Shown here piece by piece: positions 35,633 through 44,771 of a stretch of 64,000 bases of DNA. The stretch is from contig JADJGZ010000018.1 in NCBI GenBank assembly GCA_016707785.1, positions 62,001-126,000 on the forward strand. Reading direction: 5' to 3'. The DNA comes from Bacteroidales bacterium (GTDB lineage: Bacteria > Bacteroidota > Bacteroidia > Bacteroidales > UBA4417). The notes under the pieces are model-generated. The model was not told the DNA's origin. It did not search any database and was given only the letters and a program-made list of their open reading frames with translations. The position numbers and the translations under genes were made by a program. Position 1 is the stretch's first letter; the number at the start of each line of letters is the position of its first letter.

Positions 35633-36702
35633 ATGTTAGATAAATTAGAAGCCATTCATAGCCGTTACATCAGTATTGAGCAGCAAATCAATGATCCTGC
35701 TGTAATGTCGGATATGAAGAACTATATAAAACTCTCTAAGGATTTTAAAGAGTTGCAACCTGTTGAAGCCGCCTACAAGCAGTATAAAATGCTTACAGAA
35801 AATATCGAGGCTGCAAGGGTTATGCTAACTGAAGAGAAAGATGAAGAAATGAGGGCTTTTGCCCGTGAGGAGCTTGAAAGCATGATCAGCCAGAAAGATA
35901 TCCTGGAAGAAGATACTCGTCTCTTACTCATTCCTTCTGATCCACAGGATGGCAAAAATGCCGTGCTTGAAATCAGGGCAGGTACTGGTGGTGATGAAGC
36001 CAGTCTTTTCGCCGGAGATCTGTATCGCATGTATACACGATTCTGCGAAACCCGCGGATGGAAATTAGAACTCGTGAGCATGGCCGAAGGTACTATGGGG
36101 GGATTCAAGGAAATTATCCTCGAAGTTAAAGGAGAAGGGGTTTACGGAGTGCTTAAATATGAATCAGGGGTTCATCGTGTTCAGCGTGTTCCTGCAACCG
36201 AAACCCAGGGCCGTGTTCATACTTCAGCTGCTACCATTGCCGTTCTGCCTGAAGCCGATGAATTTGATGTTGATCTCAAACCCAGCGATATCCGTAAAGA
36301 TACCTACTGCTCTTCAGGCCCGGGTGGACAAAGCGTAAACACCACTTATTCTGCTGTCAGACTCACGCATGTTCCAACCGGAATTGTGGTCGCAATTCAG
36401 GATGAAAAATCTCAGATAAAGAATTTTGAGAAAGCCATGACGGTTCTTCGGACACGCATCTTTGAAAGAGAATACCAGAAATACCTGGATGAAATTTCAA
36501 AAAAAGAAAGACCATGGTTTCTTCAGGGGATCGTTCTGCCAAAGTCAGGACTTACAACTATCCTCAAAGCCGTGTGACAGATCACCGCATCAATATGACC
36601 CTTTATAACCTCTCAACCTTCATGGATGGTAATATCCAGGAAGTAATCGATGCCCTGCAACTGGCTGAAAATGCTGAACGGCTCAAAGCTGCTGTTGAAT
36701 AA
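35633..36702 (+). CDS. prfA: Peptide chain release factor 1, one-base frameshift near the C-terminus
   Basis: RF1 reads UAA/UAG stop codons and triggers release with its GGQ loop. The first frame (35633-36577) contains RAGTGGDEASLFAGDLYRMY, GVHRVQRVPATETQGRVHTSAATIAV and the catalytic SSGPGGQSVNTTYSAVRLTH. After ISKK (about 36500) it leaves the family: the conserved continuation MVSSGDRSAKVRTYNYPQSRVTDHRI is in another frame ending at 36702. An eighth A in the run of seven at 36499-36505 restores a single protein of about 356 residues, the normal RF1 length. RF1 is essential and has no known programmed frameshift, so a homopolymer error is the likely cause. Confidence 0.93.
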
Positions 36703-36735
36703 TCAAATTTTCCAATTGCTGGGAAAGGGAATTTT

Positions 36736-36790
36736 TTGGCGGCGGGCGGAAACCACCCCCCCCCCCGGGGGGGAGGCTCCCCCACCCCCC
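36736..36790. other. Anomalous GC homopolymer block upstream of pyrF
   Basis: A stretch of about 11 C followed by about 7 G, then ggaggctcccccacccccc, in a genome of otherwise low GC. It could fold as a G/C hairpin, and it lies just after the frameshifted prfA. It has the look of an unresolved or misassembled segment. The open frame through it upstream of pyrF (Pro/Gly-rich) is not taken as coding. Confidence 0.6.
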
Positions 36791-36828
36791 AAAGGACAAA
36801 AAATTTATCATCCCTTCATCACCATCCC

Positions 36829-37671
36829 ATGAATCGTCAACAACTCTTCGATCTGATCAGGAATAAAAGATCATTTCTTTGTGTCGGACTTGATAGTGAT
36901 CTTCAAAAGATCCCCAGGCATCTCATGGATTTTGATGACCCTGTTTTCGAGTTTAATAAGGCTATTATTGATGCTACCTTGCCTTTTACTGTCGCTTATA
37001 AACCCAACCTGGCATTTTATGAGAGTCGTGGTTTGAAAGGAATGGAAAGCCTGCATAAAACCATGAACTATTTAGAAAAGTTCAAGGATGAGGTATTCAC
37101 TATTGCTGATGCCAAACGCGGAGACATTGGTAATACATCTTCACAATATGCAAAGGCTGCATTTGATAAATCAGCATCAGGTTTTAGTTTCGATGCTATT
37201 ACAGTTGCGCCTTATATGGGGGAAGATTCCGTATCTCCGTTTCTTGGATTCAATGGAAAATGGGTCATCCTTTTAGCATTAACTTCAAATAAAGGAGCTG
37301 ATAACTTCCAGTTAAACAAGGATGCTGAAGGAATTCCTCTTTTTGAGAGAGTATTGGAAACATCCAGGCATTGGGGATCTCCTGATAATATGATGTATGT
37401 TGTGGGTGCCACCCGTGCAGAAATGCTGGCAGAAGTCAGAAAAATTGTCCCTGAGCACTTCCTTCTGGTTCCGGGTGTCGGAGCCCAGGGAGGTAGCCTG
37501 CAGGAAGTGGCCAGGTATGGAATGAATGACCACTGCGGACTCCTTGTTAATGCCTCACGTTCCATTCTTTTTGCTTCAGCTGATCCTGATTTTGCAGAAA
37601 AAGCAGCCGAAGAAGCATCCAGTATGCAAAAAGATATGCAAGCCCTTCTTATGCAGCAGGATCTTATTTAG
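36829..37671 (+). CDS. pyrF: Orotidine-5'-phosphate decarboxylase
   Basis: 280 residues from the ATG at 36829 (MNRQQLFDLIRNKRSFLCVGLDSDLQKIP), the usual start for the longer group II OMP decarboxylases; a frame extending to 36736 only adds translation of a GC homopolymer. The catalytic Asp-Lys-Asp array is present in FTIADAKRGDIGNTS, and the phosphate loop in LLVNASRSILFAS. It forms UMP from OMP in pyrimidine synthesis, in the cytoplasm. Same strand as prfA. Confidence 0.93.
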   Translation: MNRQQLFDLIRNKRSFLCVGLDSDLQKIPRHLMDFDDPVFEFNKAIIDATLPFTVAYKPNLAFYESRGLKGMESLHKTMNYLEKFKDEVFTIADAKRGDIGNTSSQYAKAAFDKSASGFSFDAITVAPYMGEDSVSPFLGFNGKWVILLALTSNKGADNFQLNKDAEGIPLFERVLETSRHWGSPDNMMYVVGATRAEMLAEVRKIVPEHFLLVPGVGAQGGSLQEVARYGMNDHCGLLVNASRSILFASADPDFAEKAAEEASSMQKDMQALLMQQDLI

Positions 37672-37697
37672 CATTTCATCACCTCATCCTCACCCTT

Positions 37698-38849
37698 ATG
37701 AATAAGAAATTGTTCCGGGTCATAAGTATTGTTTTGTTATCCCTGGCCTTGATCTGGCTCCTTTTACCAGTTTATTTGCGCAAAGCCATTGTGTATCAAC
37801 ACCCTGGAATTGACGATTACTCACTTTTCGCCAACAGGCAAGTTGCAAAGGGCATTCCCTTACCCTGGAAAAAACATCCGGAATACAACAAATTAGTAAT
37901 AAACGATTCCTCTATTGCCTATTTCAGGCAATATGGAACAACGGCTTTTGTTGTGATTCAAAATGATAGCCTGCTGCATGAAGAATATTGGGATGGATAT
38001 GCTGACTCTTCGCTAAGCAACTCATTTTCAATGGCAAAGAGCATCGTTTCACTGCTTATCGGTTGTCTGCTGGATGAAGGAAAAATTAAGAGTCTCGATC
38101 AGCCAATCACAGATTATATACAGGAATTCAAAGGTGAAGCATACCAAAACATCCGGATCAAAGATTTACTTAGCATGAGTTCCGGGTTAGATTGGGATGA
38201 AGCCTATTCAAGCGCTTTTTCAAAGACTACCCAGGCATATTATGGCCAAAACTTATCTGAATTAGTGACTTCACTCCAAATTGCTGAGGCTCCGGGAAAA
38301 ATATTCAGATACAAAAGCTGTGATACACAACTACTTAGCATTATCATAGAAAAAGCTTCCGGTAAGAGTTTAGCAACTTATGCGTCGGAAAAATTATGGC
38401 AACCGCTGGGGGCTCAGTATGATGCTTACTGGAGTTTAGACACAGAAGATGGACATGAGAAAGCATACTGTTGTTTTAACAGTAATGCAACTGATTTTGC
38501 CCGAATCGGTCAGTTAGTGCTGGATACCGGCCAATTCAACCAGAAACAGGTTATTTCACGGGAATATATGATGGAAGCTACTTCTCCTGCAACCTGGCTT
38601 GTGAATGAATCTGGCGAGAAATGCGATTGGTACGGCTACCAGTTCTGGAGACTTACATACAAGGGAATGAATATTATCTATGCGAGGGGAATCCTGGGGC
38701 AATACATCTTTGTGATCCCGGAATTGAAAACGGTAGTGGTTAGGCTCGGCCATAAAAGGAGTGAAATAAAGAGAGGGAATGTTCCGGAGGATGTTTATAT
38801 ATATCTCGATGCAGCCATCAATTTGCTGAATTCCGGACCTATTTACTAA
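37698..38849 (+). CDS. Serine hydrolase of the beta-lactamase/DD-peptidase class C fold
   Basis: 383 residues with an N-terminal signal anchor (about 6-26). The SxxK motif is in NSFSMAKSIVSLLIG (about residues 112-126), where Ser acts as nucleophile and Lys as base; the second motif is RYKSCDTQLL (YxS in place of YxN), and the third is near RLGHKRS. The family includes class C beta-lactamases, DD-peptidases and esterases; this size with a signal anchor is mostly a periplasmic hydrolase of unknown substrate. Follows pyrF after 26 bp. No evidence that it confers drug resistance. Confidence 0.82.
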   Translation: MNKKLFRVISIVLLSLALIWLLLPVYLRKAIVYQHPGIDDYSLFANRQVAKGIPLPWKKHPEYNKLVINDSSIAYFRQYGTTAFVVIQNDSLLHEEYWDGYADSSLSNSFSMAKSIVSLLIGCLLDEGKIKSLDQPITDYIQEFKGEAYQNIRIKDLLSMSSGLDWDEAYSSAFSKTTQAYYGQNLSELVTSLQIAEAPGKIFRYKSCDTQLLSIIIEKASGKSLATYASEKLWQPLGAQYDAYWSLDTEDGHEKAYCCFNSNATDFARIGQLVLDTGQFNQKQVISREYMMEATSPATWLVNESGEKCDWYGYQFWRLTYKGMNIIYARGILGQYIFVIPELKTVVVRLGHKRSEIKRGNVPEDVYIYLDAAINLLNSGPIY

Positions 38850-38982
38850 TTCCTGTTCACCCTCGTGAAGACAAATGCACAAGTGCAGTGTAAATGTCTC
38901 ACTATTGCCCCTTTTACTAAATGAAAAGGCTCTTCAGCATGTGTAGCCAATGCCGGATCAATTAGATAGGCACAAAAATAAT

Positions 38983-39008
38983 AATGGCTGCCTGGTTGGG
39001 CAGCCATT
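38983..39008 (-). terminator. Intrinsic terminator of ilvE (minus strand)
   Basis: Perfect 10-bp stem aatggctgcc / ggcagccatt (38983-38992, 38999-39008), 6-nt loop. On the minus strand it is followed by a T-rich tract and it lies 19 bp beyond the ilvE stop. Confidence 0.85.
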
Positions 39009-39026
39009 AATCAAAGAAACTATCAA

Positions 39027-40046
39027 TTATTGGACAATTGTGATCCAGTTATGAATATCCGGTTCATCACCATACTGAATTCCCAGCAACATTTTATATA
39101 ATTTTGTTGAAACCTCTCCGGCTTTACCATCCTTGCAATAATGAAATTCCTGCCCGGTTACGGGATCCACGATTCTTCTTATCGGTGAAATAACAGCTGC
39201 AGTACCACATGCTCCGACTTCATCAAATTCTGCGAGTTCTTCAACAGGAATTTTTCTTCTTTCAACTGTCATTCCCATATCTTCAGCCAAAGTCATCAGG
39301 CTTTTATTAGTTATGGAAGGAAGTATTGATTCTGAAAGCGGTGTAATATACTTATTTCCTTTAATGGCAAAGAAATTGGCCGGGCCGGCTTCATCAATAT
39401 ACTTTTTCTCCCGGGCATCAAGGAACAAAGCAGAAGCAAAGCCTTGTTTATGGGCGCGTTCTCCTGCCATCAGACTGGCAGCATAATTGCCCCCGACTTT
39501 ATATTTTCCGGTGCCAAGAGGGGCAGCTCTATCAGAATCATGAGCAATTTGAATACTAACCGGGTTAAACCCTTCCTTAAAATAGGGACCAACAGGTGAA
39601 ACAAATACAAGCAACATATATTCATCGGCAGGTTTAACACCAACTCTTGGACCACTTCCAATTAATAGTGGACGAATATAGAGTGAAGCACCGGTTCCAT
39701 AAGGAGGTACGAATTCCTTATTCATCTTTACCGCTGTAATGATGGCTTCTTTAAATAACTCAGCGGGTGGAACAGCCATCAATACTCCATTGGCCGAATC
39801 CTGCATCCTTTTTGCATTTTCTTCCCATCGGAACAGACGAATTTTCCCATCTTTGCCCATGTATGCTTTAAGTCCTTCAAAGGCTTGTTGTCCATAATGC
39901 AATGCTGTTGCAGCCATATGGATTGGAATGTATTCCGAATCAGAAATCTCCAGTTTGCTCCATTCACCTTCGCGAAAATAAGCCCTGATATTATAATTGG
40001 TCTTCAGGTAACCAAAAGGGAGGGTACTCCATTCAATGTTGGTCAT
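39027..40046 (-). CDS. ilvE: Branched-chain amino acid aminotransferase
   Basis: 339 residues from the ATG at 40046 (MTNIEWSTLPFGYLKTNYNIRAYF); a longer frame starts at 40109. Fold-type IV PLP enzyme: catalytic Lys in GTGKYKVGGNYAASL (Lys in YKVGGNY), substrate loop in IRPLLIGSGPRVGVKPADEY, and ACGTAAVISPIRRI at the phosphate site. It interconverts Leu/Ile/Val and their 2-oxo acids with glutamate/2-oxoglutarate in the cytoplasm. Monocistronic. Confidence 0.93.
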   Translation of the reverse strand: MTNIEWSTLPFGYLKTNYNIRAYFREGEWSKLEISDSEYIPIHMAATALHYGQQAFEGLKAYMGKDGKIRLFRWEENAKRMQDSANGVLMAVPPAELFKEAIITAVKMNKEFVPPYGTGASLYIRPLLIGSGPRVGVKPADEYMLLVFVSPVGPYFKEGFNPVSIQIAHDSDRAAPLGTGKYKVGGNYAASLMAGERAHKQGFASALFLDAREKKYIDEAGPANFFAIKGNKYITPLSESILPSITNKSLMTLAEDMGMTVERRKIPVEELAEFDEVGACGTAAVISPIRRIVDPVTGQEFHYCKDGKAGEVSTKLYKMLLGIQYGDEPDIHNWITIVQ

Positions 40047-40286
40047 TTTCGTATATCTTTTATTAATTATTATCCTGAAAACGAAGGACTTGAAAGGGAT
40101 GCTACCCACAAGTCAAAAAACAACTTTACCAGTCATTTATGAGCGATCCCCGATGGGCGAAGTTAAATATTATTTCATTGGGTATTCTCATTTTCACAAT
40201 CATTTTTCCTCTATATGTTTAACTTAAAAGTGGTCTAAATTAATATGATTAACATACTAGAATCAGGCTCGTCACGTTTTTGTGAG

Positions 40287-40294
40287 TATCTTTG
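40287..40294 (+). promoter_or_regulatory. -7 box TATCTTTG for the OmpA lipoprotein gene
   Basis: A perfect TAnnTTTG match, 97 bp upstream of the ATG at 40392, so the leader would be about 90 nt. No clear -33 box. Confidence 0.5.
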
Positions 40295-40391
40295 TAACAT
40301 ATAAAGCAAGGAATGTACAGGCGGGTTTTACTATAAAAAAGCAAGATTTAACCTGCATTACAGCTGCAATGTTTAACTAATATAAAAGAAG

Positions 40392-41255
40392 ATGAATACA
40401 AAAGTTTTATTAGCACTTGGATTAGCAATGGTGTTGTTGGGTAGCTCATGTGTGAGCTCAAAGAAGTATAAAGCCCAAACAAGCAAACTTGAATCTCTCA
40501 CCCAATCATTTTCCAAAGCTCAGGCTGACCTGAATGCTTGTGAAAATGCAAGAGCAAAGCATAAAGATGATGTAGACGCTCTCAACAAACAGATTACCGA
40601 CCTTAATGACCAGGTTGCTTATTTCAAAAAGAACAATAATCAGGTTCTTAATCAACTGGAGAACCTTTCAGTTATTTCAGGTGCCCAGGCAGAAAGCATT
40701 AAACAATCGATGGATAACATCGGGAAAAAAGATGCTTACATTTATGGTTTGCAGAATTCCTTAGCTCAGAAAGATTCATTGAATATGGCTTTAGTCCTGA
40801 ATCTAAAGGGAGCTATTGGCAACCTTAACGACCAGGATATCAATATCAAGGTTGATAAAGGGGTAGTTTATATCGATATTTCTGACAAGATGCTCTTCAA
40901 GAGTGGCAGCTATGTGATTACAGAGCAGGCCAGCACTGTACTGGGAAAAGTAGCCAAAGTTCTGGCCAATCAGCCCAACATCGAATTCATGGTTGAAGGT
41001 CATACCGACAATGTTCCTTTCAAAAAAGGTGACCTTGAAGATAACTGGGACCTGAGTGTTAAACGAGCTACATCTGTTGTACGATTATTACAGTCGAAGT
41101 ACGGCCTGGATCCGTCAAAGATGACCGCTGCCGGCAGAAGTGAGTATAAACCTCTCAGTGCCAATGATAATGCTGAAGGTAAATCTGCAAATCGCCGCAC
41201 CCGTATTGTTATCCTTCCACAATTGGATCAATTCTTCAAACTGCTTGAGAAGTAG
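40392..41255 (+). CDS. OmpA-family lipoprotein with coiled coil
   Basis: 287 residues. Lipoprotein signal ending in lipobox LGSSC (Cys near residue 20). Then a helical coiled-coil segment (about 25-130), and an OmpA C-terminal domain with VEGHTDNVPFKKGDLEDNWDLSVKRATSVVRLL and ANRRTRIVILP, which grips peptidoglycan. The protein should tether the outer membrane to the wall. Similar in plan to Pal-like or MotB-like lipoproteins of Bacteroidota. Monocistronic, with promoter box and terminator. Confidence 0.88.
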   Translation: MNTKVLLALGLAMVLLGSSCVSSKKYKAQTSKLESLTQSFSKAQADLNACENARAKHKDDVDALNKQITDLNDQVAYFKKNNNQVLNQLENLSVISGAQAESIKQSMDNIGKKDAYIYGLQNSLAQKDSLNMALVLNLKGAIGNLNDQDINIKVDKGVVYIDISDKMLFKSGSYVITEQASTVLGKVAKVLANQPNIEFMVEGHTDNVPFKKGDLEDNWDLSVKRATSVVRLLQSKYGLDPSKMTAAGRSEYKPLSANDNAEGKSANRRTRIVILPQLDQFFKLLEK

Positions 41256-41292
41256 GTTTGGACTAAAAGGTTGACAACGTTAATATTTTCTG

Positions 41293-41324
41293 CCCCTGGG
41301 GAATTTCCCGGGGGTATTTTTTTT
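41293..41324 (+). terminator. Intrinsic terminator after the OmpA lipoprotein
   Basis: Stem cccctggg / cccggggg (41293-41300, 41307-41314; one G-T pair) with a 6-nt loop and a T-rich tract to 41324. Confidence 0.85.
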
Positions 41325-41365
41325 GATTGAAAACTCTTACTTTTACTTTACAATCAGATAACCTC

Positions 41366-42991
41366 ATGAAGAAAAAACGATTGGCAGGTAAACGTATTCA
41401 GTCGGTTAAGGAAAAAGATGCTCTTTTAGCATTTCCAGACCCAACAGATTTGCCGGAGATTTCCATAGTGCGAACAACTGAAACCACTCCAGGGCTTGAT
41501 TCTGAAATTCAACTTGAAACTGAGAATCCAAGGCTACTCCTTCTTCTTAACAATATCAATGACCTTGTTTGTGAAATCGATGAAAATGGGATTTATCGAT
41601 ACGCCAATAACCAATATAAAGATATCTTAGGCTATGCTCCTAAAGAACTGATAGGAAAAAATGCTTTAGAGTTTATCCACCCCGATAATCTTAAACGAAG
41701 CTATGAGCAATATGAGAAATTGCAGGAAAACAAATCAAAAATCACTGATACTTACAGGTTCCGGCATAAGAACGGCGAATACCGAGTCATTGAATCCAAG
41801 GGGAAGGTGTATGTGAATGAGAAGCAAGAGCAAAGAACTGTTGTAATATCGCGTGACATCACCGAGCAATACCTGTCAGAACAAGCAATAAAAGCTTCTG
41901 AAAAAAAATATCGCGGCTTGCATCAAAGTCTTATGGATGGTTATGCCTGGGTGGATATGAATGGAACAATCAAAGAATGCAATGAAGCATTTAAACACAT
42001 GCTGGGTTATGAGTATGAGGAAATATACAAGCTTAACTTCCTTGATATCACACCTATTAAATGGCACCAAACAGAGTTGAATATCATTGAAAAACAAGTA
42101 CTTATAAACGGTTATTCAGAAGTTTTAAGAAAAGAATATATCAGGAAAGATGGATCTGTTTTCCCCGTTGAATTGCGTATATATCTCTCCAAAGATGATG
42201 ATTATAAACCGGAAGGTATGTGGGCTATAGTAAGGGACATATCGGATGAAGTGAAAGCAGAGGAAATCCAGGTGAAACTTTATCAGCAATTAGAAGAATT
42301 AAATAGTACCAAAGATAAACTGCTTTCAATCATGGCTCATGACCTCAGGGGGCCTTTTAATAGTATTATTGGCTATGCAGAACTCCTTCATATCAGTAGT
42401 CAGTCAAACGACCTGTCTAACTTTGAGGAATATATTCAGAGAATTGAGAGTTGTGCTAAACAATCCTATGTCCTGCTTGAAAACCTGCTAACATGGGCCA
42501 ATGCACAAACAGGTGCACTAAAATACCAACCCACATTATTAAATATCAATACATTAATTGAACAAACTATCAGTTTCCTATTGCCCGCTGCAGATAGAAA
42601 GAAGATTGAAATTGACGTAAGTTATTCCGATAACCTTAGCCTGGAAATCGACTCAGATATGCTCAAAACAATCCTACGCAACTTACTTTCTAATGCGATT
42701 AAATTTACAGATATTGGAGGGAGTGTGTCCATTAAAATGATTCATAATGCTGATTCATTCACTATACATATTAATGATACTGGTGTTGGTATGTCGGAGG
42801 AATCCATGATATCAATTTTTGAAGAGGACAATTTTGTAACAACAAAGGGAACCATGGCTGAAAATGGTTCAGGAATCGGTCTTAAATTATGCAAAGACCT
42901 TGTTCAATTATTGAATGGTTCCATCAAAGTGACAAGTAAAATTAATCAAGGCACCAACGTTTCTGTCAACTTTCCGATTCATATTAACTAG
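41366..42991 (+). CDS. Soluble PAS-PAS sensor histidine kinase
   Basis: 541 residues from the ATG at 41366; the open frame begins at 41327. No TM helix is evident. Two PAS domains (about residues 60-175, DLVCEIDENGIYRYANNQY; about 180-305, GYAWVDMNGTIKECNEAF), HisKA with phospho-His in LLSIMAHDLRGPFNSIIGYAELL (about 320-385), and HATPase (NLLSNAIKFT, DTGVGM, GSGIGLKLCKDL). A cytosolic sensor of a small ligand or redox cue. No cognate regulator is adjacent. Confidence 0.92.
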   Translation: MKKKRLAGKRIQSVKEKDALLAFPDPTDLPEISIVRTTETTPGLDSEIQLETENPRLLLLLNNINDLVCEIDENGIYRYANNQYKDILGYAPKELIGKNALEFIHPDNLKRSYEQYEKLQENKSKITDTYRFRHKNGEYRVIESKGKVYVNEKQEQRTVVISRDITEQYLSEQAIKASEKKYRGLHQSLMDGYAWVDMNGTIKECNEAFKHMLGYEYEEIYKLNFLDITPIKWHQTELNIIEKQVLINGYSEVLRKEYIRKDGSVFPVELRIYLSKDDDYKPEGMWAIVRDISDEVKAEEIQVKLYQQLEELNSTKDKLLSIMAHDLRGPFNSIIGYAELLHISSQSNDLSNFEEYIQRIESCAKQSYVLLENLLTWANAQTGALKYQPTLLNINTLIEQTISFLLPAADRKKIEIDVSYSDNLSLEIDSDMLKTILRNLLSNAIKFTDIGGSVSIKMIHNADSFTIHINDTGVGMSEESMISIFEEDNFVTTKGTMAENGSGIGLKLCKDLVQLLNGSIKVTSKINQGTNVSVNFPIHIN

Positions 42992-43119
42992 TTTTTGATA
43001 AACTAAAATTTTCTTTACAAAGAATATTCCTCTCTTCACGGAGCAATTTCCCCCATTCACCGGAATTTAATTCCTACCCTACATAGAAGTGCATAGGTTT
43101 GCATCATAATTGAGTTACT

Positions 43120-44295
43120 ATGAGCAGCCTACTCCCCTATTCCCTTAATGCCGGACAACAAAACTCCGACTCCTTTTACCTGGATCTCGAGTGTTTTACT
43201 GATCGGATGATCCTAAAAGCGGATGCCTGTCTTGGCAGATTTACCGAAGATTATTATATTCACAACCAGCGACTTAATAAGAGAATCGATTCTTCCAGGC
43301 ATGAATACCTGCTTGAACTTCTGATGATTGGCATCTTCTGGATGAACTACTCAGTGAAGGCAGCACAAACCAAAAGAATCTCCACTACCATCCTGACTGA
43401 ACTTTATAAACTGCGCAAGCGATATCCCAGGCAGAAATCCAGGATCGATAAGATCAGGGGTATACTTGCTTATCAACTCCTTGAACAAAGAAACCAGGCG
43501 TTGGAGATAGAATATACAGATAAAAACTTCAACCGACTATTAAACTGGCTGCATTCAACCGGTGAGTTTAATGAAGAAGTAAAAAAGATGAAAAGCTGGC
43601 TTGAATTCTTTAAAACGAAAAACAATTCCTACATCTGGCAAATACTAAATTCGTCATGTTACTTTGCAGAAAGGTTTTCCTCTGACGGAAAGAAAGTACT
43701 GGGTAAATACACTATGAATATTGAATGCTTCCAGGCAATCAATAAAATTAATTATCAAAACAAGGAGGATTATTTTTTAGTTAATCGTAAAGAAAATGAG
43801 TACCACCTGAATATGTTTGGTGCAGAACTGCTAAACAGGGAGCTTAAATCCGGGTTTCTGCAGACAAAGAAAAAGGTCCTGCTGCTTCCTACCTGTATGA
43901 GAACTGAACCAGCTTCAGGATGTAAAGCCTGCAATGATGGAATTGAAAAGAAATGTACATTTTGTAATTCAAACTGTAATATTGGAAAAATCGCATCGCA
44001 GATGAAGTTAATGTCAACAGATACCTATATCATTCCTCATTCATCGGATTTTACCAGGTTCCTTGAAAAATGGCAAAATAAACCTGATACAAGCCTCATT
44101 GGTGTAGCATGTATTTTAAATTTGCTGACTGGTGGCTATGAGATGAAAAACCTGAATATTTCATCTCAATGTATCTTTCTCGATTATTGTGGCTGTAAAA
44201 AACACTGGAATGAAGAAGGCATTCCAACAGACTTAAATATCAATCAATTGAAAAAAGTAGCAGGAAATCAGGCTAAAAGCTTAATGGTTGCCTGA
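43120..44295 (+). CDS. DUF116-family cysteine-rich protein
   Basis: 391 residues. N-terminal half helical with no recognised domain. The C-terminal half fits DUF116: KVLLLPTCMRT, then a dense Cys array (CKAC, CTFC, CNIG), TYIIPHSSDF, LIGVACILNLL and a terminal QCIFLDYCGCKKHW. Nine or more Cys in spaced pairs suggest a metal or iron-sulphur site. The molecular function of DUF116 is not established as far as I know. It lies 0.5 kb from the two-component/archaemetzincin operon and upstream of the lipoyl-redox region, on the opposite strand. Confidence 0.7.
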   Translation: MSSLLPYSLNAGQQNSDSFYLDLECFTDRMILKADACLGRFTEDYYIHNQRLNKRIDSSRHEYLLELLMIGIFWMNYSVKAAQTKRISTTILTELYKLRKRYPRQKSRIDKIRGILAYQLLEQRNQALEIEYTDKNFNRLLNWLHSTGEFNEEVKKMKSWLEFFKTKNNSYIWQILNSSCYFAERFSSDGKKVLGKYTMNIECFQAINKINYQNKEDYFLVNRKENEYHLNMFGAELLNRELKSGFLQTKKKVLLLPTCMRTEPASGCKACNDGIEKKCTFCNSNCNIGKIASQMKLMSTDTYIIPHSSDFTRFLEKWQNKPDTSLIGVACILNLLTGGYEMKNLNISSQCIFLDYCGCKKHWNEEGIPTDLNINQLKKVAGNQAKSLMVA

Positions 44296-44771
44296 TCCTG
44301 CATTTCGTGACAGGAGGAATCTAAACAAAAGAGCTGCTTCGGTAAGGAAGCAGCCCTGATATGAAAATGGATTGATATTAGCCACTCTGGTGAGGCAGCA
44401 CTGATAAATTAAAGAGGTGGATGAAAAATATTTTTAGGTAAATTTACTTTTCGACTCCGGCAACACTTTGAATCTGTAAATTATCTTCCAACAAGTGCTC
44501 ATTAGCTGCCAGTAATATTAATTAAAAGTAGATACGTTATTGCAAATTTCAAGGCTCCAATGAGTAAACGGTAGGTTTCGCTTATCTAACGGTTAATTTT
44601 GACAACAAACGGTAGGCAAAAGTGAAAATTTGAACCAGAATTTTGTTCAAATCCTTTCTAATCTTTCACTAAAATGGAACAGAAACGGCATAAAAATTTC
44701 CATTTTTTAAAAACAGGATAAGCCTTGAAAAATAAATCCAGGGATTAATACAGTATTGATAAAATTGTATG
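44296..44771. other. Convergent spacer with hairpin and three phased AACGGT repeats
   Basis: No gene recognised. A perfect 8-bp hairpin gctgcttc / gaagcagc (44333-44340, 44347-44354) follows the DUF116 gene but has no T-tract. AACGGT occurs at 44567-44572, 44588-44593 and 44608-44613, spaced 21 and 20 bp; the outer two share the 10-mer aaacggtagg. Confidence 0.5.

Noticed and set aside
35633..36702. Programmed frameshift in a release-factor gene
   Set aside because: Programmed frameshifting is known for prfB (RF2) at an early UGA; this is RF1 and the shift is near the C-terminus in an A-run.
36736..36828. N-terminal extension of pyrF
   Set aside because: It translates the GC homopolymer; the standard OMP decarboxylase N-terminus begins at 36829.
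37698..38849. Antibiotic-resistance beta-lactamase
   Set aside because: Only the class C fold motifs are seen; many such proteins are peptidases or esterases and no context points to resistance.
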